Shown here: in pieces, positions 54,562-62,980 of the stretch
How the letters are laid out: each line of letters begins with the position of its first letter
Numbering within the stretch: the stretch's first letter is position 1
Assembly: GCA_013140985.1 (NCBI GenBank)
Contig: JABFRU010000023.1
Location: 62,001 to 126,000 of the forward strand
Source of the DNA: Chitinophagaceae bacterium
Lineage (GTDB): Bacteria; Bacteroidota; Bacteroidia; Chitinophagales; Chitinophagaceae
DNA length: 64,000 bases
Direction of reading: 5' to 3'
Notes under the pieces: model-generated
Told to the model about the DNA's origin: nothing
The model's database searches: none
Seen by the model: the letters and a program-made list of their open reading frames with translations, nothing else
Position numbers and translations under genes: made by a program

Positions 54562-55887
54562 ATGCAAATTGCCCAACAAATCCTGTTCATTCTCCTCAGC
54601 ATTGTTTCTATCTGGTTTTTTTCAAAAAAAGTAAAAGAGATCAGTCGCAATATCAAACTGGGAAGAGACGAATATCTCAATGATAATAAACCCCGGCGAT
54701 GGAAAAACCTATTGTTGCTGGCATTCGGGCAAAAAAAAATGTTTCGCAATCCGTTGGTAGCAGTAATGCACTTCTTTGTGTATGCCGGTTTCATCATTAT
54801 CAATATTGAAGTTTTAGAAATTGTACTGGATGGAATAGTTGGCAAACACCGTTTATTTGCTGAGCCACTTGGCGGATTCTATACTTTTCTTATCAATTCA
54901 TTTGAGATACTGGCTTTGCTGGTATTATTGGGCTGTGCCATCTTCCTTGTCCGTCGGAATATTATCAAACTGAAACGTTTTATCAGCAAAGACCTTGACG
55001 GATGGCCCAGAAGTGATGCGAATTATATCCTGATCACTGAAATTGTTTTGATGTCCTTGTTCCTTACTCTCAATGCCAGCGATACGTTATTGCAGGCAAG
55101 AGGATCTGAACATTATGCTGCTAATCCAACCGGTAATTTTATTTTATCACAGTATCTGCATCCGCTTTTAAATGGCATCAGCACCGAAGGGCTTGAAATA
55201 ATTGAAAGGACTTGCTGGTGGCTGCACATCGCAGGCATCTTTGCATTCCTGAACTATCTCCCCTACTCCAAACACCTGCATATCATTCTTGCTTTTCCCA
55301 ATGCCTGGTATGCAAGACTGGAACCAATGGGAAAGATGGAGAACATGGAATCCATACAAAACGAAGTATTGTATGCCATGCAACCCGAAAAAGCCCCAAC
55401 CGGTGAGCAGGCAGTTGCTCCGCAAAAATTCGGGGCAAAGGATATCATGGATCTTAGCTGGAAGAATTTGATGGATGCGTATAGTTGTACTGAATGCGGA
55501 AGATGTTCCGCTGCATGTCCTGCAAACATGACTGGTAAATTATTATCACCCCGGAAAATAATGATGGATACCCGTGACAGGATGGAAGAAGTGGGTAAGA
55601 ACATCAATACAAATAAAGAATTCAAAGAAGATGGCAAGACATTACTGCATGATTATATCTCTGTAGAAGAACTCCGTGCCTGCACTACTTGTAATGCCTG
55701 TGTGCAGGAATGCCCGGTGAGTATTAGCCCGCTGGATATAATCTTACAACTGCGCCGTCACCTGGTAATGGAAGAAAGTAATTCGCCGCAGGAATGGACA
55801 GCGATGTTCAGCAATGTTGAAAACAATTTTGCGCCATGGAAATTTAGCCCGGATGAAAGAGATAAGTGGGCAGAAGAGATGCAATAG
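54562..55887 (+). CDS. Membrane-bound (Fe-S) oxidoreductase subunit, cytochrome-b-like N-terminus with two [4Fe-4S] clusters
   Basis: A 441-residue inner-membrane protein; 54562 is chosen because the first helix (MQIAQQILFILLSIVSIWFF) starts there. It has about five helices (3-22, 72-95, 113-137, 160-180, 228-245) with His residues that could hold haem (MHFFVYAG, WWLHIAGIFAFLNYLPYSKH), as in nitrate-reductase gamma-like proteins. Two ferredoxin-type sites follow: CTECGRCSAACP and CTTCNACVQECP. The usual partner is a CCG-domain protein; a candidate lies about 7 kb downstream (62981). Together they may pass electrons between quinones and an unknown acceptor. Confidence 0.87.
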   Translation: MQIAQQILFILLSIVSIWFFSKKVKEISRNIKLGRDEYLNDNKPRRWKNLLLLAFGQKKMFRNPLVAVMHFFVYAGFIIINIEVLEIVLDGIVGKHRLFAEPLGGFYTFLINSFEILALLVLLGCAIFLVRRNIIKLKRFISKDLDGWPRSDANYILITEIVLMSLFLTLNASDTLLQARGSEHYAANPTGNFILSQYLHPLLNGISTEGLEIIERTCWWLHIAGIFAFLNYLPYSKHLHIILAFPNAWYARLEPMGKMENMESIQNEVLYAMQPEKAPTGEQAVAPQKFGAKDIMDLSWKNLMDAYSCTECGRCSAACPANMTGKLLSPRKIMMDTRDRMEEVGKNINTNKEFKEDGKTLLHDYISVEELRACTTCNACVQECPVSISPLDIILQLRRHLVMEESNSPQEWTAMFSNVENNFAPWKFSPDERDKWAEEMQ

Positions 55888-55926
55888 ATTTTGTAAATTG
55901 TGGTCCGATATCCACGAAACTACCAC

Positions 55927-57486
55927 ATGAATATTCTTAACCGACGGGTAAAATTTTATTTTCTCTCTTTCCTCAAACACGACTTCAAAGCAAGTATTAC
56001 CGTATTCTTTGTAGCCCTGCCTCTTTGCCTGGGCATTTCTTTAGCATCCGGCGCACCGGTATATTCAGGTTTACTTTCTGGTATTATTGGTGGTCTTGTA
56101 GTCACACTCATCAGCAATTCACATATCAGTGTAAGCGGGCCGGCCGCTGGTCTGACGGCCATATGTGCCGCTGCTATTACTGAGCTCGGGACTATTGATA
56201 TATTTTTTTTATCCGTTGCTATTGCAGGTATTTTACAAATATTATTAGGGGTATTAAAGTTGGGAGGTTTTACGCATTTCATTCCTTCTACAGTTATTAA
56301 AGGAATGCTGGCAGCTATTGGCATTATTCTTATTTCCAAACAAGTACCTTTTTTACTTGGCTATGACCAGGCAGATTTTTGGACAAAAGAATTGTTCAAT
56401 GTTATTTCATTCAGCAATGCTTTTGAACATGTAAAAAATATTTATCATCACACTTCGAAAGGTGCCATTGTAATTGCCCTTTCTTCACTCGGGTTGCTGA
56501 TCCTCTGGAAAAGAACCATGGCGAAAAGAATACCTTTTCTGCCCACATCATTTGTGGTAGTGTTATTTGGAATACTGGCAGCAATTTTATTCAATGAATT
56601 TGTTCCGGCCCTGGCATTAACGCCTTCACAATTTGTGAATGTGCCGGATAATATGTTCTCTCAAATAAAATTACCGGATTACCATTCAATGCTCAGCAAT
56701 GCTGCTATCTGGAAAAATGCACTCATTATCTGTATCGTTGCCTCCCTTGAAACTTTGCTAAGCATTGAAGCAGTAGATAAGATAGATCCTTATAACCGCA
56801 TCACTCCTCAAAACAGGGAACTTATAGCACAGGGATCGGGGAATTTTCTAAGTGGCATCTTAGGTGGATTACCCATCACAGCAGTTATAGTAAGAAGCTC
56901 TGCTAATGCTGAAGCCGGCGCCCGAACAAAATTATCCGGCTTCTTTCATGGCATCTGGCTGCTGCTCTTTGTTTTTCTGCTGGCATCACTTATTAATCTT
57001 ATCCCCTACTGTGTACTTGCAGTGATCCTTATAAGGACCGGCTATAATCTTGCAAAACCTAAAATGATCCGTTCGGTCTATAAATTAGGAAGAGAGCAGT
57101 TCATGCCCTTTATAGTAACAGTTATTGCTATCCTTTTCACCGATCTGTTGATCGGAGTTGGCATTGGAGTGGCCTATGCCGGTTATTACATGTTTAAAAA
57201 TACTTATAAAGCTGGTTTTACATTGGCAAAACGCACCGAGGGCCATATTACTCATTACCACTTTCATATGGCCATCAATGTAAGCTTCATCAATAAAAAA
57301 AGACTTAAAGATGAATTGGAGAAGATACCTGATTATTCAGTAGTACATATTGATGCTGAACATAGCGTCTATATTGATTATGATGTGTCAGAAGTTATCA
57401 ATGAATTCAAAGCAAAAGCACATCATAAACATATTGAATTAAAATTATCGGGCATCCCGGATGTAGAAACGATCGGGATGCATTAG
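55927..57486 (+). CDS. SulP family inorganic anion transporter
   Basis: A 519-residue inner-membrane transporter, started at 55927 (MNILNRRVKFYFLSFLKHDF). The SulP signature is FVALPLCLGISLASGAPVYS in the first helix, followed by GLLSGIIGGLVVTLISNSHI and VSGPAAGLTAICAAA; ten or more helices follow, with GNFLSGILGGLPITAVIVRS in the later half. The C-terminal 80 residues form a short STAS-like domain (VVHIDAEHSVYIDYDVSEVI). Substrates could be bicarbonate or sulfate; no carbonic anhydrase or sulfate gene is adjacent. Confidence 0.92.
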   Translation: MNILNRRVKFYFLSFLKHDFKASITVFFVALPLCLGISLASGAPVYSGLLSGIIGGLVVTLISNSHISVSGPAAGLTAICAAAITELGTIDIFFLSVAIAGILQILLGVLKLGGFTHFIPSTVIKGMLAAIGIILISKQVPFLLGYDQADFWTKELFNVISFSNAFEHVKNIYHHTSKGAIVIALSSLGLLILWKRTMAKRIPFLPTSFVVVLFGILAAILFNEFVPALALTPSQFVNVPDNMFSQIKLPDYHSMLSNAAIWKNALIICIVASLETLLSIEAVDKIDPYNRITPQNRELIAQGSGNFLSGILGGLPITAVIVRSSANAEAGARTKLSGFFHGIWLLLFVFLLASLINLIPYCVLAVILIRTGYNLAKPKMIRSVYKLGREQFMPFIVTVIAILFTDLLIGVGIGVAYAGYYMFKNTYKAGFTLAKRTEGHITHYHFHMAINVSFINKKRLKDELEKIPDYSVVHIDAEHSVYIDYDVSEVINEFKAKAHHKHIELKLSGIPDVETIGMH

Positions 57487-57502
57487 AGCAAAATAAATCA
57501 AC

Positions 57503-57832
57503 ATGAAACTATCCTATTTTCCCTTTCAAACCCTCGACTGGTCAGCTGTTCACAAAGAAGAACGCAAAGGCGAAACGGGCCTTGCATACTGGCAGGTGCA
57601 TATGATGAATGATACCCGTGTAAGACTGGTTGAATATTCACCCGGCTATAAAGCCGATCACTGGTGCAGCAAGGGCCATATTATTCATTGCCTGGAAGGT
57701 GAAATGGATACTGAACTGGAAGATGGCCGCATCTTCAAACTAACAAAAGGCATGACCTATTTTGTAGGCGATGATTGTGAAGCACACCGCAGCTCAACAG
57801 AAAAAGGATGTAAACTTTTTGTGGTAGATTGA
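57503..57832 (+). CDS. DHCW-motif cupin-fold protein
   Basis: A 109-residue single-domain cupin. Cupin motif 1 is visible as GYKADHWCSKGHIIHCLEGE, with the D-H-W-C sequence that characterises this small group (D-H-C-W in many relatives), and motif 2 as KLTKGMTYFVGDDCEAHRSS. Metal ligands are probably the His residues in these blocks. No activity is known. It follows the SulP gene by 16 bases and is probably co-transcribed. Confidence 0.85.
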   Translation: MKLSYFPFQTLDWSAVHKEERKGETGLAYWQVHMMNDTRVRLVEYSPGYKADHWCSKGHIIHCLEGEMDTELEDGRIFKLTKGMTYFVGDDCEAHRSSTEKGCKLFVVD

Positions 57833-57834
57833 AC

Positions 57835-58689
57835 TTAATACAGTTTCATAAACACATCCTTCACCAGTCCATAATTATTATCGGATACAAAATGATTGGC
57901 GCCGGGAATGATCGTCATTGAAATACTTTTTGCATTGACCAGCATCTTTTTTGAATACCCGGCATTGCTGACAGGAACCAGCCCGTCTTTATCTCCATGC
58001 AGGATAACTACCGGGCAAATGACCTCATCATAATGATCGTCAAGTTCTTTTAATTCTTTTTTTAAATGCCATAGCTCCTGGTTGGATGGCCGCCATGCAC
58101 CAGGCAATAAATATTTCAATGGAGACTTATACAAAACAGGCCGCCATTTTTCCGGTTTCTCTGCTGCAGGATCCAATGCGGCGGCGATCAATACAAGACC
58201 CGAAAACATTCCCGGATTATCAACAGCCAGTTTGACGATCATCGGGCCTCCATAAGAACGCCCGGCTGCATAAATTGGTTTTCCATTCTGCAATTTTTTC
58301 AATAACACACTTATGATGGTTGATTGTTCCTGTAAACTTTTTACATGTCCGAATTCACTGTAACCAAAACCCGGCCTGTCAACAGACACCATCCGGTATT
58401 TACTCAAGAGGTCCTTATCGTACATATACCGCATGAACTTTACCCATCCACCCGGACTTCCATGCACAAATAACAAAGTAGGCAAAGTATCACTACCGGT
58501 CTTTGCATAATGAAGATCAAAGCCGTCTGCTTTGATCGTTTCAGTAAAAAGCTCAACACCCTTTTCAGCAAATTTCTTTTTTGCCTTGCTGTCGCTGATG
58601 CGAAACTTCATGGCAACCTGTGCATAGATGATCCACCCAACAAGCAAAGCAAGAAATATCCACCCAACTCTCTTTAACCATTTCCTCAT
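57835..58689 (-). CDS. Membrane-anchored alpha/beta hydrolase
   Basis: A 284-residue hydrolase with an N-terminal anchor (WIFLALLVGWIIYAQVAM), so the catalytic domain probably faces the periplasm. Oxyanion motif LLFVHGSPGGWVKF, nucleophile Ser in AAGRSYGGPMIVK, Asp in ILHGDKDGLVPV and His in IPGANHFVSDN complete the triad. It starts at the base next to the LysE stop codon, so it is the last gene of the LysE/ATP-grasp operon and may process the exported product. Confidence 0.88.
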   Translation of the reverse strand: MRKWLKRVGWIFLALLVGWIIYAQVAMKFRISDSKAKKKFAEKGVELFTETIKADGFDLHYAKTGSDTLPTLLFVHGSPGGWVKFMRYMYDKDLLSKYRMVSVDRPGFGYSEFGHVKSLQEQSTIISVLLKKLQNGKPIYAAGRSYGGPMIVKLAVDNPGMFSGLVLIAAALDPAAEKPEKWRPVLYKSPLKYLLPGAWRPSNQELWHLKKELKELDDHYDEVICPVVILHGDKDGLVPVSNAGYSKKMLVNAKSISMTIIPGANHFVSDNNYGLVKDVFMKLY

Positions 58690-59325
58690 TTAATTACCTC
58701 CGATCGGTTTATAGATCATGTTATATAATTGCCACAAAGCAGCGAGAATAAAAACAACTCCCATAAAAGTGTTCAGTTGTTTATTACTGGCTTTCATTTT
58801 TGAGATGGCCCATTTGCCACCATAGATATAAACGGCCAATCCGCCAATGGAACCGACAGCAGCGCCGCCGGTAAAAAAATTAAAATCAGTAAAAGTTGTT
58901 TGTAACACATTCCCCTGGATGAGTTGTGTGCTCCAGATGAACCAGAAAGGTATCTGCACAGGATTGATAGCCGATATGCTTACGCCCAATACAAAGCGGT
59001 CGAGTTTATTATTCAGCAATAATCCTTTTTTCTCTCCTGTTTGTTTTCTTGCCATGATCAAGCTCAGAATTCCCAATGCCAGGAAAACAACTACTGTAAG
59101 CCATCCCATAATTTTAAAGACCAGGCTATTTTCTACTATCCAGTCCATGGCAGTTAATGCAAGGCGGAGATAGATCATTTCAACCAATACAATACCCAAC
59201 GCATATTTCCATGCATTCTTTAATCCCTCCTGCACGGCAAGCTGTGTGGCAGTAAGGTTCATATTACCAAATGGTAATTGCCCGAGAAAACTTATTAATA
59301 AAGCGGAAAAGAGAACCTGTATCAT
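58690..59325 (-). CDS. LysE-type exporter, paralogue A
   Basis: A 211-residue six-helix inner-membrane protein of the LysE/RhtB amino-acid exporter superfamily. Helix 1 carries LISFLGQLPFGNMNLTATQL instead of the usual P-G-P motif, then VEMIYLRLALTAMDWI in helix 2 and SISAINPVQIPFWFIW in helix 4. The same positions are conserved in the second LysE-type protein of this operon (60450-61172), which shows common descent. It is co-directional with the adjacent ATP-grasp and hydrolase genes; the exported substrate is unknown. Confidence 0.85.
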   Translation of the reverse strand: MIQVLFSALLISFLGQLPFGNMNLTATQLAVQEGLKNAWKYALGIVLVEMIYLRLALTAMDWIVENSLVFKIMGWLTVVVFLALGILSLIMARKQTGEKKGLLLNNKLDRFVLGVSISAINPVQIPFWFIWSTQLIQGNVLQTTFTDFNFFTGGAAVGSIGGLAVYIYGGKWAISKMKASNKQLNTFMGVVFILAALWQLYNMIYKPIGGN

Positions 59326-59328
59326 GTC

Positions 59329-59399
59329 AGATAAAAGTGAAAAGATAATAGATAAAAGTGATTGCTTACTCTGGTGCTATAGTTTTTATCTTTTATCTT
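59329..59399. repeat. Inverted word repeat between ATP-grasp B and LysE A
   Basis: AGATAAAAGTGAAAAGATAA and GATAAAAGTGA (59329-59361) face AGTTTTTATCTTTTATCTT (59381-59399). In gene direction the first arm begins at the stop codon of ATP-grasp B. Confidence 0.65.
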
Positions 59400-60453
59400 A
59401 AGGTATTGTCTTATCTATCGCACTCATTCTTTTAAAATTCTTTTTTGCTTTTTGCATAAAGCGGTATCCTTTCCAAAAACTCCAGTAGGGAACACCTTTT
59501 TTATGATTGATCTTGCCGATACGGTATAAATGCCGCCAATGCCTCACAATTTCTTTTAACGCACTACCGTAACTCATATTCCTGTCAAATACATGAGTAA
59601 TAGCAGCACCGGCACCATTGTATTCAAGAATAAAAATATTTTTCCCATTCTTCAGGTCTTCCAGCGATGTGCATTTGATGTCGTATCGCCCGAAGTAAAA
59701 CTGCCCGGCCTCATTGCTGATCGTATCAAATACATCGCAGAGTTGCTGATCTATCTCATGATTCAGGTTAACGAATTTTGCGCCTGTATTATGATTGCCT
59801 GCCCTGTTCAGCAAATATTTTTCGGTTACCGGAATGATCTTATTCCAGTTACTCTCATGTTTTTTCTTTAATTGTGCGACTTTATGCCTTGCAACCGGGT
59901 GTGCTGCCACTAATGCATCCAATGTTTTGTTCCCGTCACCTATCACATGCAAATAATCTTTCACAATAAGCCCGGTGATGATACCTTTTGTTTCACCCGG
60001 GTAACGGATATGAAATACACTGTACTCATACAATTCTTCATTAATGAATTTTTGCAGGATATAATTCTCCCCTACTTTGCCATGATAGTTTTGTAATTCA
60101 TCCTCACTTTTTATGATCCGGAATAATACACCTGCCATTCCAGAATCTGGCTTTACTACAACCGGGAAATTCAACCCGGCCTGCTGCATTTCATTTTTCA
60201 CTTTTTCCATATCAACTGCAGGCTCTATCATCAATGTAGTGGGGTAACTCCATTTGGGCAATTGATCATACATTTCTTTTTTACTCCCGCCTTCAAAGCC
60301 CGCAAATATCAAACTGGGATTGACAGGGGTGAAATACCAGAAATGTCTTGCCTTGACAGCATACCATAACCAGAAAATGTCAATGGGCAGATAGATCACA
60401 TCATAAGACCACCGCTCCCAGTTAACTATTTTTTGAAAAAAAGCTTTCATCAA
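59398..60453 (-). CDS. ATP-grasp ligase, paralogue B
   Basis: A 351-residue protein that probably forms an amide or peptide bond through an acyl-phosphate. The aromatic, interfacial N-terminus (NWERWSYDVIYLPIDIFWLW) suggests membrane contact. Then come SLIFAGFEGGSKKEMYDQLP, the nucleotide-binding strand NFPVVVKPDSGMAGVLFR, GDGNKTLDALV, and the metal site GRYDIKCTSLEDLKNG with FILEYNGAGA (acidic and Asn ligands), ending KGVPYWSFWKGYRF. It is a paralogue of the protein at 61286-62329. Its start overlaps the stop of LysE B by four bases, so the pair is translationally coupled. Confidence 0.82.
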   Translation of the reverse strand: MMKAFFQKIVNWERWSYDVIYLPIDIFWLWYAVKARHFWYFTPVNPSLIFAGFEGGSKKEMYDQLPKWSYPTTLMIEPAVDMEKVKNEMQQAGLNFPVVVKPDSGMAGVLFRIIKSEDELQNYHGKVGENYILQKFINEELYEYSVFHIRYPGETKGIITGLIVKDYLHVIGDGNKTLDALVAAHPVARHKVAQLKKKHESNWNKIIPVTEKYLLNRAGNHNTGAKFVNLNHEIDQQLCDVFDTISNEAGQFYFGRYDIKCTSLEDLKNGKNIFILEYNGAGAAITHVFDRNMSYGSALKEIVRHWRHLYRIGKINHKKGVPYWSFWKGYRFMQKAKKNFKRMSAIDKTIP

Positions 60454-61172
60454 TCATTTGCTATTTCTGTCTTCTCTAATTGTTCTCTTTTCTTTTCTAT
60501 TTCTTCCTTTATCACTTCCGGGTTGGTGAGTTGCTCAACCGGGTCTCTTTTCTTCAGCATTTTTATTATTTGAAAAATAGCTGTCGCCAAAAAAATACCA
60601 CCGATCACCCAACTTACAATATGCTGGTTCCTGTTGATCGTATCTGCGATCAGCACTCCGCCAAAAATAAATATACAATTGCCAATAAAAGTACCAATGC
60701 CGATACCCAATATATAGGTATTGTAATGATCTTTCCGTGGCAGCAATATTTTTTTAGTAAACAATACTGTACTCCATCCCAGCCAGAATGGGATCTGCCC
60801 GGGACTGACCGCACACATAGCAGCACCCAATATGAATTTTGGCAGTGAACTGTCAAGCACTGCATTTTTTTGTTCTCCCGGGTGCAAAGCCGCATAAAAA
60901 CTAAAAGCAGCCAATGCTAATACGATCGCCAGTGTAACGTATTCTAAAATTTTGAAAAGTAGTTTTTGTTTCCGTATCCAGTCCAAAGCGACCAATGAAA
61001 AACGGACATACATCATTTCCACCATTAATGAACCGAATGAAAATAACATGGCGGCGCCAATGCCGTCTGATATGGATATCTGCATGGCGGCTATATTCAT
61101 CGTAGCCAAGGGAAGAGAACCGAGAAAACTAATGAGCAATCCGACACCGAAGATTTTCAACAAAGGCCGCAT
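60450..61172 (-). CDS. LysE-type exporter, paralogue B, with charged C-terminal tail
   Basis: A 240-residue six-helix exporter. It matches paralogue A at LLISFLGSLPLATMNIAAMQ, VEMMYVRFSLVALDWI and MCAVSPGQIPFWLGW. It differs by a 35-residue tail (DPVEQLTNPEVIKEEIEKKR and onward), a likely coiled or helical cytosolic segment that could contact the ligase. It is coupled to ATP-grasp B by a four-base overlap. Substrate unknown. Confidence 0.83.
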   Translation of the reverse strand: MRPLLKIFGVGLLISFLGSLPLATMNIAAMQISISDGIGAAMLFSFGSLMVEMMYVRFSLVALDWIRKQKLLFKILEYVTLAIVLALAAFSFYAALHPGEQKNAVLDSSLPKFILGAAMCAVSPGQIPFWLGWSTVLFTKKILLPRKDHYNTYILGIGIGTFIGNCIFIFGGVLIADTINRNQHIVSWVIGGIFLATAIFQIIKMLKKRDPVEQLTNPEVIKEEIEKKREQLEKTEIAND

Positions 61173-61196
61173 GGGAACGAAAATACGAAAGAAAAC

Positions 61197-61285
61197 AGCT
61201 AGTAGCGAGTGGAGTGAGGCTTATGATAAAATGACATCTTCGGCTGCATACGATACATGCTAGCTACTAGCTACTTCCTACTGGC
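61197..61285. repeat. Inverted word repeat between ATP-grasp A and LysE B
   Basis: AGCTAGTAGCGAGTGGAG (61197-61214) faces TGCTAGCTACTAGCTACTTC (61258-61277). In gene direction the first arm starts within a few bases of the ATP-grasp A stop codon (TAG, 61286-61288). The word AGTAGCT is repeated within each arm. Confidence 0.65.
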
Positions 61286-62329
61286 CTAATCATATTTCTC
61301 CAGCAACTTAAAATGCCTGTTCGCATTGCGGAGATATTGATACCCTCTTTTGAAGCTCCAGTAGGGAGTACCATTTTTATGATTATAACGGCTGATGCGG
61401 AACAACATTTTCCAATGATGAAGAATAACGCCGTAGGCCTTCCAGATACTCATATTGCAATCATAAATATGATTGGGCTCGGCGCCACAACCATTGAATT
61501 CAAGTATCAGGAAATTCTTTCCCTGTTTCAGATCTTCAATGGAATTGGTTTTGATATCATAACGGCCGTAGAAAAATTTATCTGTATAATGACTCAGTTC
61601 ATCAAATACTTTCAGCAAATTTTCATCGATCTCTTTATACAAGTTAGTAAAATGTGCCCCCCGGTTATGATTGCCTGCATAAGACAAATAAAACGTTTCC
61701 TCTTCATGCAATACCCGGTCAAAGCGATGACCATGGCGATGCTCCATTTCCGGCATCCTGTGTTTTGCCCTTGGATGTTTCCCGATCAATTGTTGTAAAG
61801 TAGAAACGCCATCACCTTTTACCTGCAACAATTCTTTATCAATGAAACCGCTTACTACCCCTGATTGCTGTGTGGGGTGACGATAATAAAACACACTAAC
61901 TTCTACCGGCATTTCAACAAGATCCTGGACAATATATTCAACAGGAACTCTTTCATGATATTTTTTTAGCTGCTCCTCGTTATCAATTTTCCGGAAGAGT
62001 ATTCCTTTCATACCTACATCCGGTTTTACAATAAACGGAAAGGTGAAACCAGCTTCATCTATTTTCTTTTTTACTTCTTCGTAGGGCCAGTCATGCATCA
62101 CAAATTTGGTGCGGGGAACCAAATGCGGCGGCAACTGGTCATACATTTCCTTTTTTCCTTCGCCATGAAAACCGCCGAATGTTATGGTGGGATTGGATGA
62201 ACTGAAATACCAGATGGACCAGCTGCGGATGCAGTACCATGCCCACACCGGGAAAAGCGGGGAATAGAGTACATAAAAATTCCAGAGTTCCCAGTTCGTT
62301 AACCGTTGAAAAATTTTTTTGATCCTCAT
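61286..62329 (-). CDS. ATP-grasp ligase, paralogue A
   Basis: A 347-residue homologue of the protein at 59398-60453, first gene of the operon. The shared order is NWELWNFYVLYSPLFPVWAW (aromatic N-terminus), TITFGGFHGEGKKEMYDQLP, FPFIVKPDVGMKGILFRKI, GDGVSTLQQLIGKHPRAKHR, GRYDIKTNSIEDLKQGKN, ILEFNGCGAEPNHIYDCNMS and NGTPYWSFKRGYQYL. All expected ATP and metal residues are kept in both copies, so both are probably active. Differences in the central block (YYRHPTQQSGVVSGF against HIRYPGETKGIITGL) may reflect different substrates. The ligated compounds are unknown. Confidence 0.82.
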   Translation of the reverse strand: MRIKKIFQRLTNWELWNFYVLYSPLFPVWAWYCIRSWSIWYFSSSNPTITFGGFHGEGKKEMYDQLPPHLVPRTKFVMHDWPYEEVKKKIDEAGFTFPFIVKPDVGMKGILFRKIDNEEQLKKYHERVPVEYIVQDLVEMPVEVSVFYYRHPTQQSGVVSGFIDKELLQVKGDGVSTLQQLIGKHPRAKHRMPEMEHRHGHRFDRVLHEEETFYLSYAGNHNRGAHFTNLYKEIDENLLKVFDELSHYTDKFFYGRYDIKTNSIEDLKQGKNFLILEFNGCGAEPNHIYDCNMSIWKAYGVILHHWKMLFRISRYNHKNGTPYWSFKRGYQYLRNANRHFKLLEKYD

Positions 62330-62359
62330 CAGAAATGCTAAGATAAAAGTTACAGCATA

Positions 62360-62367
62360 TAATTTTG
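62360..62367 (+). promoter_or_regulatory. Candidate promoter -7 box (TAATTTTG)
   Basis: A perfect TAnnTTTG followed by C, 48 bases before the start of the next plus-strand gene, in the space between divergent genes. The -33 element is not clear. Confidence 0.4.
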
Positions 62368-62415
62368 CAAATTAATATATAAAGGTTTAGATTTAATCCA
62401 ACTAATACCATAGAA

Positions 62416-62934
62416 ATGCTTAAACAGTTCTCTCTGTTTTTTACCGTGTTTTGTATGGCAACATCATTTACTGCCTATGCAACTCCGGTAGTCAACCCGG
62501 TTGAAAAAATAACTCCGCAACAAATCCTTCTTAAGAAGATAACTGATCTTAAAATAAAAGACCTGCAGAAACTAACAGGCAGAAAGTTTACACTGAAAGA
62601 AAAGATCGGTTTTGGAATATTGAAACTTAAGCTAAAGCAACAGCTTAAACATACACCTGCAGATGGATCAAAAAAAGGAGAAACAGCCTTGATCTTCGGC
62701 ATTGGATCATTGGCCATACTTTTCCTGGCTACCGTTGTTCCTGGTGCCCTCTTTGCCTCTTTTATAGCAGCTATCATTGCCATCATACTTGGCGGCTCTG
62801 CCAGAAAAAAAGATCCTTCTGATAAAAAAGCCAAAACGGCAAAGCTATTGGGATGGATCACTCTGGGATTGATCGCTGCCCTGATGATTGTTATCTTTAT
62901 AGCCCTTTCTAATTGGTCGTGGGGATGGGGATAA
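62416..62934 (+). CDS. Exported or membrane protein with two C-terminal helices
   Basis: A 172-residue protein: signal peptide MLKQFSLFFTVFCMATSFTA, a basic helical region (about 30-80; KKITDLKIKDLQKLTGRKFT, then LKLKLKQQLKH), and two or three hydrophobic helices (about 92-125 and 143-165) separated by ARKKDPSDKKAKTAK. This resembles small DUF4190-like membrane proteins common in Bacteroidota. No function assigned. It lies between the divergent ATP-grasp operon and the CCG-domain Fe-S gene. Confidence 0.7.
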   Translation: MLKQFSLFFTVFCMATSFTAYATPVVNPVEKITPQQILLKKITDLKIKDLQKLTGRKFTLKEKIGFGILKLKLKQQLKHTPADGSKKGETALIFGIGSLAILFLATVVPGALFASFIAAIIAIILGGSARKKDPSDKKAKTAKLLGWITLGLIAALMIVIFIALSNWSWGWG

Positions 62935-62980
62935 ATGATGTGTTTTCACTAATATTGTGGCGGATCAACTATTAACGGAT

